Below, one piece after another: positions 46,701 through 59,452 of a stretch of DNA of 64,000 nucleotides (positions within the stretch are counted from its first letter, which is position 1; each line of letters opens with the position of its first letter). A program made the position numbers and the translations under genes. Under the pieces are notes generated by a model. That model was given only the letters and a program-made list of their open reading frames with translations. It was not told the origin of the DNA and searched no databases. The stretch is from Bradysia coprophila (Eukaryota > Arthropoda > Insecta > Diptera > Sciaridae), in assembly GCF_014529535.1 (NCBI RefSeq), contig NW_023503493.1:22352001-22416000 (forward strand), in the 5' to 3' direction.

Positions 46701-48641
46701 CCAAAAAAAAAATTCGGCAAATTTGTCAGTAAATTAGGTAAATTATGCTATTTCATCAGTAAAGGTAAATTCGGTAATTCAAATTGGAACTGTGTAATAA
46801 CATTTTAACCTTTGACCTTTTAACCTTAACCTTTGAAAGGGTCACGATAATCGAATCATTCTTCGGTATCAATCCTATTCAAGCAGAGGGTGTTCATGAC
46901 AATCAAAAAATATGTCTGTCTGAAGACAATAAAATGTGACGAGATACACTCACGGAATTTAGAAATTTTGAAATTTGAAGTTGCTGGAGTTTTTTATTTG
47001 GGTTTGTTTCGAGGCACCTTCAATGGTACCGGAAGCGTTTGGAGACATTTTTCACTGATTGATAAGAAAGTACGTGCCAAGAGGATGTTATAGTTCCATG
47101 GTACAAGGAGCTTTGAAAATTCTTGTGGAAGTTATAATTTTACAACAGTAAAAAATCCATAACAACAGCAATATGATGATGGCTTCGAACGTCTGCTTCG
47201 AACTTTCTGTTCATTTCTATGATTTTTAGCTTTATTCTACAAGCCCGATGCCCCTTTTGATAGCCCGTTCGGCCATGAGAGATGCAAGCGAGGTACGTTG
47301 CGATAACCCTCATATGATATAGGGACTATGAGTGATTGCTATTCTCTGTGTACATGAGTCTGAGTTACTGACTCTGCGTTACCTCCGTATATTAACATTT
47401 CGTTACATTACCTATCGATATGTTACATTTATTTTATATGAAGCAATTAATCTAATGAACTTTATACTACGTTATAGCTCTACAGAAAGGCTAAATTAAT
47501 TTTTTACAAATTAAACTAATTTAATTTAATCAAACCGCTCAAATGGAACTGGTCTGACCATACCCACAGGTGCAATTTCTATAGTTCATTGTGTGTTTTT
47601 GGTCATGGAATTATCAAAAGGTGTATCGTTTTCATGATAATCATAAGATCAAATTTGAATCCACTCTTTACATAATCCCAATAATATTTCACATCATTAT
47701 ATCTCCATTCTGTTGTATAGACTTAAAAAAAACAACAACCATGCGATCACTTCTTTTCACTTATAATATTCAGGTAGCCAACACGTCCATTCAGCATGGA
47801 TATGGTCGTTTGTTTAAAACTTTTTTTTCATAAAAAAAATCTATTCGAGATATTCAAATTTCAATAAATTCAAATAAATTTTCAATAATTTTAGATTTAC
47901 ATGAAATAAATCGGTTGTGTGGACGTGAAGGCATATACGCAGAGCTATTTTTAGGAAGATTATAATTTTTTTTTCATCGAAATTTATCACGGATTTATAT
48001 TTTCATTTTATGTTTAAGAGTCTGTGATACCTAGGTGGTCGAAACCTATTGAGTTATAGAAATTTTTTGTTCAGGAAAATTAAATCATATTTTACAATTA
48101 CGAAAACTGTCAAAATATTATTAAATTTATCAATGTTGATCGATTAGGTGTAATATACTTGTTATGTATACCTACCTCAAAGATAATTGGGTACTGTTAT
48201 ACACATACTTCAGAATAACACTTCGGTGTATATTAGCATAAACACGTTTATTATAATTTACAATACGTGACAGTAATTTTAAAATATGTTTCGATATCGA
48301 GTACAAGAAAAAAGAATTAAAATTGTGAAAGGTGCAAGAAACAGATAACAACAGTTCTTTCGAACACGGCCAATCATCTGTTATCAACAATACCTTCAAA
48401 AATAAACTATAGCACTACTGTGGGTAGTGTAATCTTATAGAGCAAAATGTTTGTAATAATTCAAAGAAGTAAAAGATTTTGTGTCGAAAATCAGGCGAGG
48501 CTTAAAACAAAGCGAATATTGTCAACGTCAATATTTACAAGCCGAAAAAATATAAATTCAAGACCAGGCTATGCCCGCTTACATCTGTCTCATTTTTCGA
48601 TGAAATTGAAACTAATTTTGACGATCAGACAAAGTAACATC
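43764..48641. other. Gene-poor AT-rich region
   Basis: No exon or RNA gene is recognised. Features seen are an inverted copy of the GAAGTAAAAGATTT word at 44165-44179, a degenerate TTACCGA/TCGGTAA word cluster at 46630-46790, and a partial repeat copy with TCATCTGTTATCAACAAT and GAAGTAAAAGATTT at about 48374-48480. Confidence 0.5.
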
Positions 48642-48645
48642 TTAA

Positions 48646-48936
48646 CCTGTTACGAATGGATATCATCTGTTATCGATAACGACATTAGGAATGAATGATA
48701 ACCTCTGACTAATACGGCCTCAATGTCTTTAAAAAATGAAGTAAGAGATTTTAAATCAATCTCTTGAAAATACCTAGATCAAATGAAGTAGTAGATTCAT
48801 CTCATTCAATTTATTTCAGTTTTAAAAGGGTAATTAGTAATTACAAAAAAAAATCTGTGTAGCTGTAGTGTGATGAAATCAATTCAAAAGGGCTACAAAG
48901 AGTAAAGCTGCTGATATGCTTGCCGTTTGTCAAAGG
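48646..48936 (+). mobile_element. TTAA-flanked MITE, copy A
   Basis: Begins TTAA then CCTGTTACGAATGG and ends ATATGCTTGCCGTTTGTCAAAG followed by GTTCA, so the right TTAA has mutated. Inside are ATCATCTGTTATCGATAACG and the GAAGTAAGAGATTTTAAATC core. It shares both ends with 53228-53445. Confidence 0.7.
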
Positions 48937-50784
48937 TTCAGAACGTTGAAAGCAAATCTATAATTAATAAGACTCTTAGAAATACTCGTCAGTCACGAAT
49001 TTCGGGAAGTAAGAAGCTGGGGTTTGGAATCCTCGAGATGAGTGAAAAACCATCAAGCGTTTTTATAATTTGGGATTATTCAGCAAAATCACTCAGATTA
49101 GAATAAAATGTTCTCAACCGGGAATTGGCAATATCAGAGGTTACTCAAAAAGTAACAAATCCAATCAAATAACTTTTAAAAGAAGACTTGCATTAGCCTC
49201 AAGTTATCTCTATGAGAAACCCAAACAATGTGTTCGATGGAAAGCTAATATCAAAAATGTATGTACAGTGAATACATGTGGTGAACGCATCTAGATCAGT
49301 TTACAATAATAGTCGGGAAAAAAATATGTAATTCATTGCCCCATGTATTATAGTCCGTGGGTACCATTAATTTTATAATTATCATCAATTTGGTCAATTG
49401 AACGATATAATATTAATAAAGCTTAATAACAGCAATTCGTCAATATTGTGTACGATACGGTGGTGTGCATTGTATATCTATATAACGTATATATATGCAT
49501 GTACGCAATAATTCAATAAACAAAATAAAAGAAGAAAAAACCTGAAAACATGGAATAACAACCAGAATTATATTGTGTTTGGCTTCTAATATTCATCTCA
49601 TCATCAAACAGAATGCCGCTCTGTAATTTGTGATGCCGATGATATGTGCCGCAAGCTACAGAGAGGAGGTTTCTTCTCACCTCGCAAAATGCAGATTAAA
49701 GTCTAATTATGATTGCATCGGGTTATATCTTTTGTAATATGTATACTGTTTGATCCATAACATTATATGGATGCGATATTGGGACTAGCGCGTTTATATT
49801 ATCGTTTCTCTGTTATAATGTTTCGCGTATTAAAATATGTTTTGAATGGATTGTATGTGTGCAAACCAGTTTAGGGTCTCAACTCTGTATTTTTATAAAA
49901 AGTATTTAAGAGGAATATATAGATTTACGTTTTCGTTTCGTTCAGAAAAAAAGGAAGCTGACTGCCTGTTCGCTACATCGAAACTTATTATACCAGTTTT
50001 TAACATCCGCTATAATTCAAAAGCTAATTTATTCAATAAATTGAATTAAATAAATTGGAATACGGATTGATGCACAAAAATCTATTAATGGCCGAGCAGC
50101 AGTTCATCATCATTGATTGAACGAACCATTGGATGTGGCGCAAAATGTTCATTCCATAATCGGTAAATTAAATTGAATTGAACATATAATCATTAAAAGG
50201 TTCTCAGCTCTGCGAATCGTTTTATGTTCGTACGCACCTCACGCATAACTTATTGCACAGTATAATATAATAACACTTCCACTTCGCACAGTCAGATGCA
50301 TTATTACGTACAATATACGTTTTGAACTCGACAATTTTCTGAACATAATTTTCACATATATCTTCATCATTTGCGTATGTGCACATTTTCAAATGTATAC
50401 GCGCGAAATAAAATTCAATAAGATGTGCAAAAAGAAAAATATCGCAAACATAATTGCTTCTTTAATTAAGTGAATAAACAAATGTGTGTGAAATTTAATT
50501 AAGTTGAATTAAGTGTCATATTGTGTAATAATGCGTTGAAAGAGACAAGTTTGATTTAATGTTTTTTTACAGACAGAAATAGAATAGGCATACGATGTTA
50601 GTGCGAGATTGAATTTTTACGACACGAAAGTCAGTTGGATTTGTTCTTTATCATCTCATTTATATACAACCAAATTCTTTACATTTTATGTTCAATGAAA
50701 CCAACTCCTAGATTTTTAACAAATATACTTATCGAAATGACTCCATTAAATGAAAGAGCTTAGATCAAATTAACTATCAGATTT
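48937..50784. other. Gene-poor AT-rich region
   Basis: No coding sequence is recognised. A 74-codon frame at 49070-49294 has no recognisable motif. Confidence 0.45.
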
Positions 50785-51670
50785 TATTATTCCCTTGACT
50801 GAAAGTCAGGGTCTTATATGAAAGAAAATACCCTTAAATGTCCGTAACGCTAAGTTCACTTTGATATTTTGAAAATGTTCTACATTGGCAAAAAACGTTA
50901 AATACAGAAAACGTCCGTACACTTGTGGACTCGATAACTCGAGTAATTCTTTACCGATTTGCAAAATTTTGGTTTTAATCTTATCAGATTTTCAAATTTT
51001 TTGTGTTATTCGACGAAGATTGAAATTCTTGAGGTTGAGTTTGCAGATGGATAATGTTAGAACAACGAGATGGGAGAAATTCTACACAGACGCTTTTCCT
51101 TGTGGACTCGATAACTCGAGTAATTCTTTACCGATTTGCAAAATTTTGCTTTTAATCGACGGTGAATGAAAATCATGAGGTTAAGTTCGTAGATGGGCAA
51201 TATTGGAGTAATGAGATGGGAGTAATTCTCAAGAGAATTTTACTCCTTGTTACCGCGATAACTTCCATAATTCTTATCCGATTTTCAAAGATTTTGTCTT
51301 AATCGACGAAGATTGAAACTCTTGAGGCTGAGTTTGCAGATGGATAATGTTCGAACAACGATATGGGAGAAATTCTACACAGACGCTTTTTCTTGTTACC
51401 GCGCGATAACTTGAGTAATTTTTACCCGATTTTGAAATTTTTTGTTTTAATTGACAGAGAATGATATTGGAGTAGTGAGTTTGGAGTAATTGTAAACATA
51501 ACTTGTTATACCAAGACATTTTTGCAACGGATTTCCAGAAAAATTTCTTATTTGACGAGTTGTGAAATTCTGGATTTCTGGTCTAACAATTAAGAAGTAC
51601 TTCCCAAAAGAGTTTTTGCTTGCTTTTTTGACAACACGATAACTCGAGTAATTCTCAGAGGCTTCAAAAA
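50785..51670. repeat. Degenerate tandem repeat, units of about 145-175 bp
   Basis: A block around GATAACTCGAGTAATTCTT, followed by a CCGATTTGCAAAATTTT-type stretch, a GACGAAGATTGAAA-type stretch, AGTTTGCAGATGGATAATGT and GATGGGAGAAATTCTACACA, recurs at about 50934, 51107, 51255 and 51405, with a decayed copy near 51640. A TTGACTGAAAGTCAGGGTCT segment at the left edge is shared, inverted, with 5520-5560. It is an interspersed element with internal tandem structure, or a small satellite block. Confidence 0.8.
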
Positions 51671-53227
51671 TCGCAGATTTGAAAATATTAAGTTTTTTCG
51701 ACCAGTATCCTAATTCATGTGGTTAAATTCGAACATTGGACTTTATTGGACTGGTAATCTGCGATATACGACAATTTATTGCGTGAAATCGTGTTCTTAA
51801 AAGAAATTTTTTCGGTTCTAAAGTGTTTGCACGAGTGTGAATTTTGCCAGAGCGAAGCGAGGGAGGGCCGTAATTCACATGAGTTTTTTTTAAAGAGGTA
51901 GGCAAGAAATGCGCCACCTGTTCGGCGCTTTTAGTAGACTATATAGGAGTAAGACATCGCTCGCTGGACCTTCAACTCATAGCTCTTTTTGTTTCTTCAG
52001 GAAATTAAATAAATATGAGTAAAATGAAGCATGTGATGACTGCTGTTTTCTGAATACTGATGACTTTAATTTTGTGATCTCAAAAACACCACCTCATTTA
52101 AAAATGGTTAGAAAACTAAGACTGGAATTATTGAAAAAAAACAGCCAGTCAATGGACCTGACCCACCCAAGAGGGGGGGCCTAGTAACTATGCTTAGATT
52201 TATCAGACAAAAAATATGTGGATCATCGTGCTTTTCAGCTATCAGCTTCGTACATCTATAAAAATTTAATGAGGAGTATTAATTCCGACATTTCTAAAAT
52301 AAAAAAATCTGAGGAATTGATCGCTATAAAATAGGAAAAATGATCGCTAGAGTACCTACGTGTTCAATTCTTTATAGTTTGAAATCAATTCTTATTTACC
52401 TTGACAAAATCTTATTTTCCTTTTACAAAATGTTACAGAATGTGAAATTTCACCATGAATTTGATGATTTACATACACAATTAAAACTGTTTATACGTCT
52501 TTATACGTTTAACAGCGACAAAATAAACGATGAGTCTTGTCTATGAATCTTTTATAGCAGAATGTTAAAAACTACTGAAGTAACAGATTTCGTTTCAATT
52601 TGTCACAAAAGCTTCGATCGAATGCATTAACTGATTCGATAATAATAACTGGTGGTAAGGTTATATACTTCGTAATATCAAGACCTGCATCACGTGAGAA
52701 CACAAAACCTGATCATACGATTAAGTCAACGTTTCTGAATCTATTCGAAATAAAATGTATCCTTAAGCAATTTATTTATTTCTTTTCATCTTCGCTTAAT
52801 ACTCTTCTCTCGCGATAAACACGTTACTTAAAGTGTTGTTACGAAAATGGATTTGAGTTTTTCAACGCGACATTTATTAATATGATTGTAACACTTTGAC
52901 CCGCGAGTGTTATTTTCCCGAATGTATATATAAACACAGAACCGTTGGGTACATTCATGTTAATATGTTAACAGAATTCAATATAATAAATGATGTGAAA
53001 GCCATTGAATGTTGAGAGCAGCAGTCAATAACAAAATCACATTCGTTCTTTGGAGTTTCGTTAAAATATATTATTGTTGAATGTTGATAAAATATACTCG
53101 CTTGTTGTTTGTGTAACCTTTGGACCATGCACAGTTTGATATGTGAGTTATGCTCTGGGGGAGTATTGCAAATTAAATATTGAGTAATTTTAATTTTGGA
53201 GCTTTGAAGATTTTTCCTAGGTATTTT
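51671..53227. other. Gene-poor AT-rich region
   Basis: Nothing recognisable apart from GAAGTAACAGATTT at about 52573, a diverged copy of the regional repeat word. Confidence 0.45.
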
Positions 53228-53445
53228 AACCTGTCACATTTTTTATCTGTTATCGACAACGACGACAAAAATAATGACAAGCTCCGGGTAATATAGTCCT
53301 TTATACAGTAAAATGCATGTTGAAAAACCGATTAAATTACTATGCTGCTGTATTGCTTTGGTTTACCGATTAAAAATACTTTGATCGATGGAAGTAATTG
53401 ACCCGATAACAATACTGGTCATATGCTTGCCGTCTGTAACAGGTT
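53228..53445 (+). mobile_element. TTAA-flanked MITE, copy B
   Basis: TTAA followed by CCTGTCACATTTTTTATCTG on the left, and CATATGCTTGCCGTCTGTAA followed by CAGGTTAA on the right. This gives inverted CCTGTNAC ends inside a TTAA duplication. It contains TCTGTTATCGACAACGACGA, shared with copy A and with about 62212. TTAA targeting fits piggyBac, Kolobok or Sola3-type mobilisers. Confidence 0.75.
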
Positions 53446-56400
53446 AATGTATATTAGGATGTACATGTACACGTATACAGCCTGTCGTATCCTCGTCCGA
53501 GCTTTGAGATGAAACACGATATTTTGCTCACAGCAAATGTTATATTTATTGAACAACTTGTTTATGTAATTTACAAAAAGGTTCGAACGCGAAATCACTA
53601 ATATTATTGACTGATATTCATTCGATTTTTTTTTCACAGACTTGACCGAGCCACTCAAGGAAAACTCTTTTCCCACTTTCTCAACTTATTCGTTCGACTA
53701 TCAACCCAGAACTGTTTCAAGACCAAACCTTTCCACTCGACAGACAATATACTTCTCTACTTTACATACTTTTTCGATCAACCTTTCGGTACGATCGACA
53801 CTCCATAATTTGCATATTTTCGTATCATCAGCAATTTGATGTGAGTGCATTTGCACTTCACATCCGTCCAACCTCAATATCGATTTCGTGGACGCTTGCA
53901 TTCCGAATATTTGAACATTTCAATATTTCGGAATGCTGCTGATCTCGCAATTTATGGAACGTTTTTCCAGCCTTCGGCATGAAGGGTACCACAAGCCAAT
54001 TGTAACAGAATTTTCTTTATTGACTACTAACATCACACTATAATCAGTAAACTTTTGGTGATGGAAAGATGATTTGTAATTTCCACATTTTTAGTCGGCT
54101 TCCATTTCGTTTCGAGCTCAGAAACACAATCTCTCAATTGCATAAAGAGTCATTTTCCCGTTCGACTTTATATTGAACCAGTAAATTATAGATGTACAAC
54201 GCCATCCTTCTATCCACACCGTTAAAAGAAAACAACAAACAAAACATAATACGTACTCTAGCCCCTGAGACGTTATTAATGAAGCCGACGTTTTTATTAA
54301 TTAATAGAGAGTGATGATTTAAATGTTTATTTCTTTGTTAAACATTCACTTCACTGTATAGTATGTAAATATTCATGCGATACGCTGCATAAATAGTAAT
54401 AATACGGCATGATTAATGATACATTGGCATACGTAGAACAGTTTTTTTCTGTTTGTTTGAAGAATCAGCTTGAATAAATCTAATGAATAGCAAAACGGAA
54501 AAAATCGATTCTAGTACCTAACAGGTGCTGATACTCGTACTGTGTGGCCTGATACATATATATGATACGTTCTCGATGTTATATATAAAGTAGAATTACA
54601 GTTAAGTTGTAGCGATTGACATAATGTCTCTATAATTGTCACTACAACATATCTTTTATCCACCTTATTGAGTGGAATTTTAAAATATTTTTCTCCTCTT
54701 CATTTTCCTCACACCACACAAGTTTACGAGAAGAGAGACGAAAAAAAAAATATACTGACAAGAAACGAAAACAGATAAAAAACTAATATAAAAACAGAAG
54801 TAGATACACATGAACATTTATATATATGAAGCACTGGGATCAGTGTAGCGTGTAATTGAAGACGTCTCCGCATCTCAGATCACCAGATTTAGTCGGTGGA
54901 TAAAAATAAATAGGGTGATACAGCTGACACTTCAACCCCAAAAAATAAACAGAGTAATATATTAAAGATAATACTTTCAGCTAAACAGCAGAAGAGACAC
55001 GGAACAGAAAGCAGTGTGGAAAAGGCTATTTTCCACAGCATATGTACATTTCAGTGTTTTTCATGCATAGATCTCTATGCATATAGATGATGAGTATTGT
55101 ATAGTCTAAATAGTTGCTTATTCTGTCAGTCTGCACATGAACTCGCTCTGTCTGTATACACAAATCGGATTTCATTTATTTCAAATTGGCTTGTTGTTTA
55201 CATTCGACTCAATTTATTTTTACAAATAATAATGTTATTCAAATCAGGAGAGTGTTTTCATGAATGGTGTGACACATGTCACATATTCCACTACTGTTTG
55301 CATTGCGTCTTGAAGGGAGGATATTATCCAAAAAATTATTTTTTTAAATCTGCACACAATTTGATAGTGCATATTGATTGGGTTAAATGTGTAACATAGG
55401 TAAAACTCAAATGAGAAGGTTTGGTGTCAACAAAAGTTTTTCTAATTAAACGATAATGAGTCAAAAATGAAGCTTAGAGGCGATCATTACGAATGCAGAA
55501 TGCACCTTAATTCGGCGTAACTGCGTCATTCGAATTTCAATTGAAAGCGAATGTTTTACCGTCGAATCACTTGCAGAACAAATTGCCCAGAAAGTTCGTA
55601 CAAAATTACTTTCCGACAGTCGAGTAAGGTTCATATTGCCAGCATTTCGTTGTTCTTACTTTCCGTTTCATTTTCCTATTGAAATACAACAAAGATGAGT
55701 ACAAGCCAACGTGAAAAGCGCACTTTATCAGTACCAACGAAAATTAAAGTCCTGATTTGATTGTAATGTTTGCAAAATTTAAGGTATATTGCAACTCACT
55801 AGTCACTAGCTGCCAGATAAGAGAGTACCATATTTCCATTCAAAGATTTTCCAAAAAATGAAGCTTTACTGAAGAGCCTAAAATCAATCGTTCAAAACAG
55901 ATACTCAAAAAAATTCATGCAAGGAGCCGAAAACCAGAGAAAAATCTCGAAACTCGCTCATTTTCGGCCCCGAAGCATGAAAAGTTACTTTTTATCGTTC
56001 AAATTCAAGATATAGGTACAAATACGAAAGCAGTAATTTGCATGATTGCTGTTTTATTGAACGACACAGAGCAATGTTGTATCACAGATACACATATTTT
56101 GCTGTAACAAGAACATCTTTGGCATAGAAGAATGATGTTGATTTATAGCTTATAAATATCAAGTTGACATGAAACAAAAAGCCACTGATTTTAACCAGAC
56201 ACAAGCTGTGTGCGACACACCTTCAACTGTTCGTTATAAATAATTTGAACAAAGTGTTTCCACTTTATTTTATATTATTCACTTTTTGATTCGAGTATGT
56301 ACGAGCTTTTTTACTTTTTGTTCGTGTTCGGAAAGATAATTCATCTTTTTGTATTGTCGTCCTATAATGTATGCGCACACGATATTCTTATTCAGTTATC

Positions 56401-58560
56401 AATTTTGTTATACCAATTTCTAATGACATTTTGTGCCAATGATGGATTACAAAAAATTTCAATGACATGGAATGATTTAGCGAGATATATATACTGAGTA
56501 GTGTGTAGGATTTCAAAAAGCTACTGTCTTTTTTAACATGAAGGTGTATGCTGAGATGTTCATTTTGAGTTTCAAGTGAAATTATAGGCGAGGAGGTATA
56601 AATAATACTAACAGAGATGCAGCTGCATAATAACATAGGATGTTACAATCCGGTTGATAAAAGACAAGACAAGAAATTAAATTCAATTTTCATATAGACA
56701 AACTAAAGCAATAATTCTTCAAATTTCGAATCATTTTTTACAATTGTCGATTGAGAGCTAAGTTTTCGGAGCTTCTTACCGTTAAAACCGCTCATTTCAT
56801 CTTCTGTTTAGAACAAGACTTTATATTTGCTACAAAATCTTTTACTTCATTTGTTTTAACATGCGTCACCAGCCAGGGCTCATCGCTCACTTTTGTTATC
56901 GTTTCCAAACCTAAAAAAACCTAAAAAATTGTAACAGAAATCGAACTAAAAATGTCTGTACCAACACAACACATTGAATGCTACGGTTACACGTTTCATA
57001 CATTCTTCATTCGAAATGAAAAACTTTTACAATAGACGGAGATATTTTTTATCCAATTTTTCTTCGTATATTACGGAGTTTTTCCTACAAAGCAATATCA
57101 ACTTTTCAATCGTGTGCATTATTTACATTCAAGGGGACTATTTTTCCTCTCGTTGGATTTTGTACGAAAATTCGGTATTGGCAACGTCACTAATGTAGAC
57201 ATTTCTTTTTAAGTTAAATTTAATAAAAAATGATTTATCTTCAACTCTATACATAATTTTCAGTTGCAGCGTGTACATCAGGGGCACATTTTAAAGATAT
57301 TTGTTTAAAACTTTGTTGTATTTATGTATATGTAAGTATAAGTCCATTTACGAAACTCAATTCGACGAGGGTATGTTTGGCTGCGGATGGTTTTTTTTCT
57401 TTTATTTATTTTCGGTTTTTTTCCCTTTTGTGTTTTAAAGAAAATAAAAAACCCTTCTGTTTGTAATTCATTCTACGATTCGTTCATTAAAATATCTGTA
57501 AACCCAGAAAGATACCGCGAGTAATTTAAAAGAATATAAAAAAACGAAAGAAACCAATTCCCATCGGACCGATAGAACCGACCAGAATATAATCTAATTT
57601 TTATTTGTTTTCTTCTTCCCTTTTTAAAACGGTAACTTTTTTTCGTCAAACATTTATTTCGTTTAATTGCAAATAATTCAATGCTAATTACCTCCTTTTG
57701 GGAGCTAGAAGAAAAGAGAGAAAAAAAAAATCTTCGGATGTTTGAAGAAACGAATTTGATCATTTTTATAGTCCGAAAAAAAATGTCTTTGGAGAATTGT
57801 ATTCGAAAAAAAAAATCTAATTGTATTTAAGCAAATTAATGTTTAATGTTTCAGAAAATTTTATTTCTTAATACTGTGTGACCTATAATGCTTGACATTA
57901 CCAGAATCGACATTGGCGTATTTGTATTTCGTTAAATTATGGCAATGAGAGTGCAATAATTTATTTTAATAGGGAAAGAAAAAACAAAAACAAAATGAAA
58001 CTCAATTAATACCAGAACCAGACAGAGTCTCTAAATGTGGTGTCTTTATTTGTAAATTTGAAAGAAATTGTAACCGAACGTGCGATTTATTTCTGAGCTA
58101 ACTTCTCTCTGAAAATTTTGCTTCATCTAAGAAACTTCAAGGTCAGTAATGTCAGTATAATACAAGCTTTTATATTTCAACGTTTTGCAAACGGTAAGTA
58201 TGTCTCAATTATAATCTATTACTTCTTTTTGTTAAAATTATTTCATGGTTTCTGATACAAATCTTTTACTTCATTAGTTTGGTACATTTTGTTATTTATA
58301 AAACAGAACTACAGGCAGAATCATCACTTGATTTGGTCGTCGTCGTCGCAAATGAGTACATCAATTTCTAAAATATATCATTGTTGACTTTGCTTGTGTA
58401 AGCAACCAAGAAATATTAGGAGACTTGAGTATTCAAAATAGGCCTTGCAGTTCTTCGTCATGATTTTTTACACACACAACACTTGCAATAATAGAGGCAT
58501 AAATGTTTGAAAATTTGGTGGTTTTGACGTTGGAAAATTGAGCGAAACCGAAATGAGTTT
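53446..58560. other. Gene-poor AT-rich region
   Basis: No gene is supported over 5 kb. Inverted copies of the regional repeat word are at 56835-56849 and about 58258-58272, the latter with its second block ATCTATTACTTCTTTTTG at 58214. Otherwise nothing was recognised. Confidence 0.5.
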
Positions 58561-58564
58561 AGAT

Positions 58565-59211
58565 TGTGGTGATCCTAGTCACTCAGACCAACCATTTGAT
58601 TTGTATCCGATCAAGCAACCCCAGAATTAGCTTTATATAGAATTACGATTTGATAATAAAAACATTCTTTCAACGACTTCGGTCGTGAACACATCTCTTG
58701 TGTTTTATAGGTAGATCATAGACTTCCTACGTAATTGTTTTTTTTTGTCTTCGACCAAAGTCGGAAGTATTCTGATTTATTTCATAGAAAAAGTTCCGTA
58801 TTTTTAATGAGAAACATCGATTTAAACTTAGATCGAATACAATTCAAATGTGATCACCACAGCAGGTCCCCCCTTTTTTTGTTAATTATTCTTCTTCCGA
58901 ATCGGAAAGGGTGGAAAGGATGTTGATGAGTTCGGCCGATTGTATTTCTTTCCTTGATTTTATTTTTTCAAAACGCTGCGGCGGAACAAAATGGCAGGGT
59001 TTGATACATTGACGGGGATCCGTAGCGATGAAAAATTGTCGGTGAATAATGCAGGGACCGGTGATGGCAGGTTGATCCATAATTTTATTTAATAACTGCC
59101 TTTGTTTCGTAATTCGAAATTATCAAATCGTAATTCTATATGAAGCTAATTCTGGGATTGCTTGATCGGATACAAATCAAATGGTTTGTCTGGGTGACTA
59201 GGATCACCACA
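58565..59211. mobile_element. DNA transposon derivative with 93-bp inverted ends, 647 bp
   Basis: Ends beginning TGTGGTGATCCTAGTCAC are complementary over about 93 bp with roughly four mismatches. The element is flanked by AGAT on both sides (58561-58564 and 59212-59215), suggesting a 4-bp target duplication. It contains a 64-codon ORF on the minus strand. The superfamily is not recognised: the 4-bp AGAT target excludes TTAA inserters in the strict sense, and the ends are not hAT or mariner type. Confidence 0.82.
58886..59080 (-). CDS. Small ORF inside the inverted-repeat element (64 aa)
   Basis: Starts MDQPAITGPCIIHRQFFIAT and ends ELINILSTLSDSEEE. It opens directly inside the right inverted end, has an ATG, and its composition is protein-like with an acidic Ser/Glu tail. 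It is probably what remains of the N-terminus of the mobiliser protein after internal deletion. A small complete protein of its own is less likely. No family was recognised. Confidence 0.45.
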   Translation of the reverse strand: MDQPAITGPCIIHRQFFIATDPRQCIKPCHFVPPQRFEKIKSRKEIQSAELINILSTLSDSEEE

Positions 59212-59255
59212 AGATCTTAAAATATTACCAAAAATATTTCAAACCTTCAAACAAT

Positions 59256-59452
59256 AGTACATTACTGTCTTGTTGGAACATTTTTTGTTCAGGCGTATGG
59301 GCTGCATTCCTCGCCCTCGGCTCAAAATACAACCAAAAAATGTTCCAGCAAGAAAGTACGGTATTTTGTTGTCTCGCGCCCAGAAAATGTGAAAAAAACG
59401 GTCTTGAGCGAGACAGTAATGACGCATTTTCTGGACGCAGGACAACAAAATC
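59256..59452. repeat. Two adjacent hairpin-forming segments
   Basis: The first pairs GGAACATTTTTTG (near 59275) with CAAAAAATGTTCC (near 59346). The second pairs ATTTTGTTGTC (near 59363) with GACAACAAAAT (near 59442), with an inner CAGAAAATG / CATTTTCTG pair. They lie 45 bp from the 58565-59211 element and may be another small foldback element. No target duplication was seen. Confidence 0.6.

Noticed and set aside
46800..46850. AACCTT-rich run resembling telomeric repeat
   Set aside because: Only a few irregular units, internal to the chromosome and different from the insect TTAGG repeat. It is likely chance.
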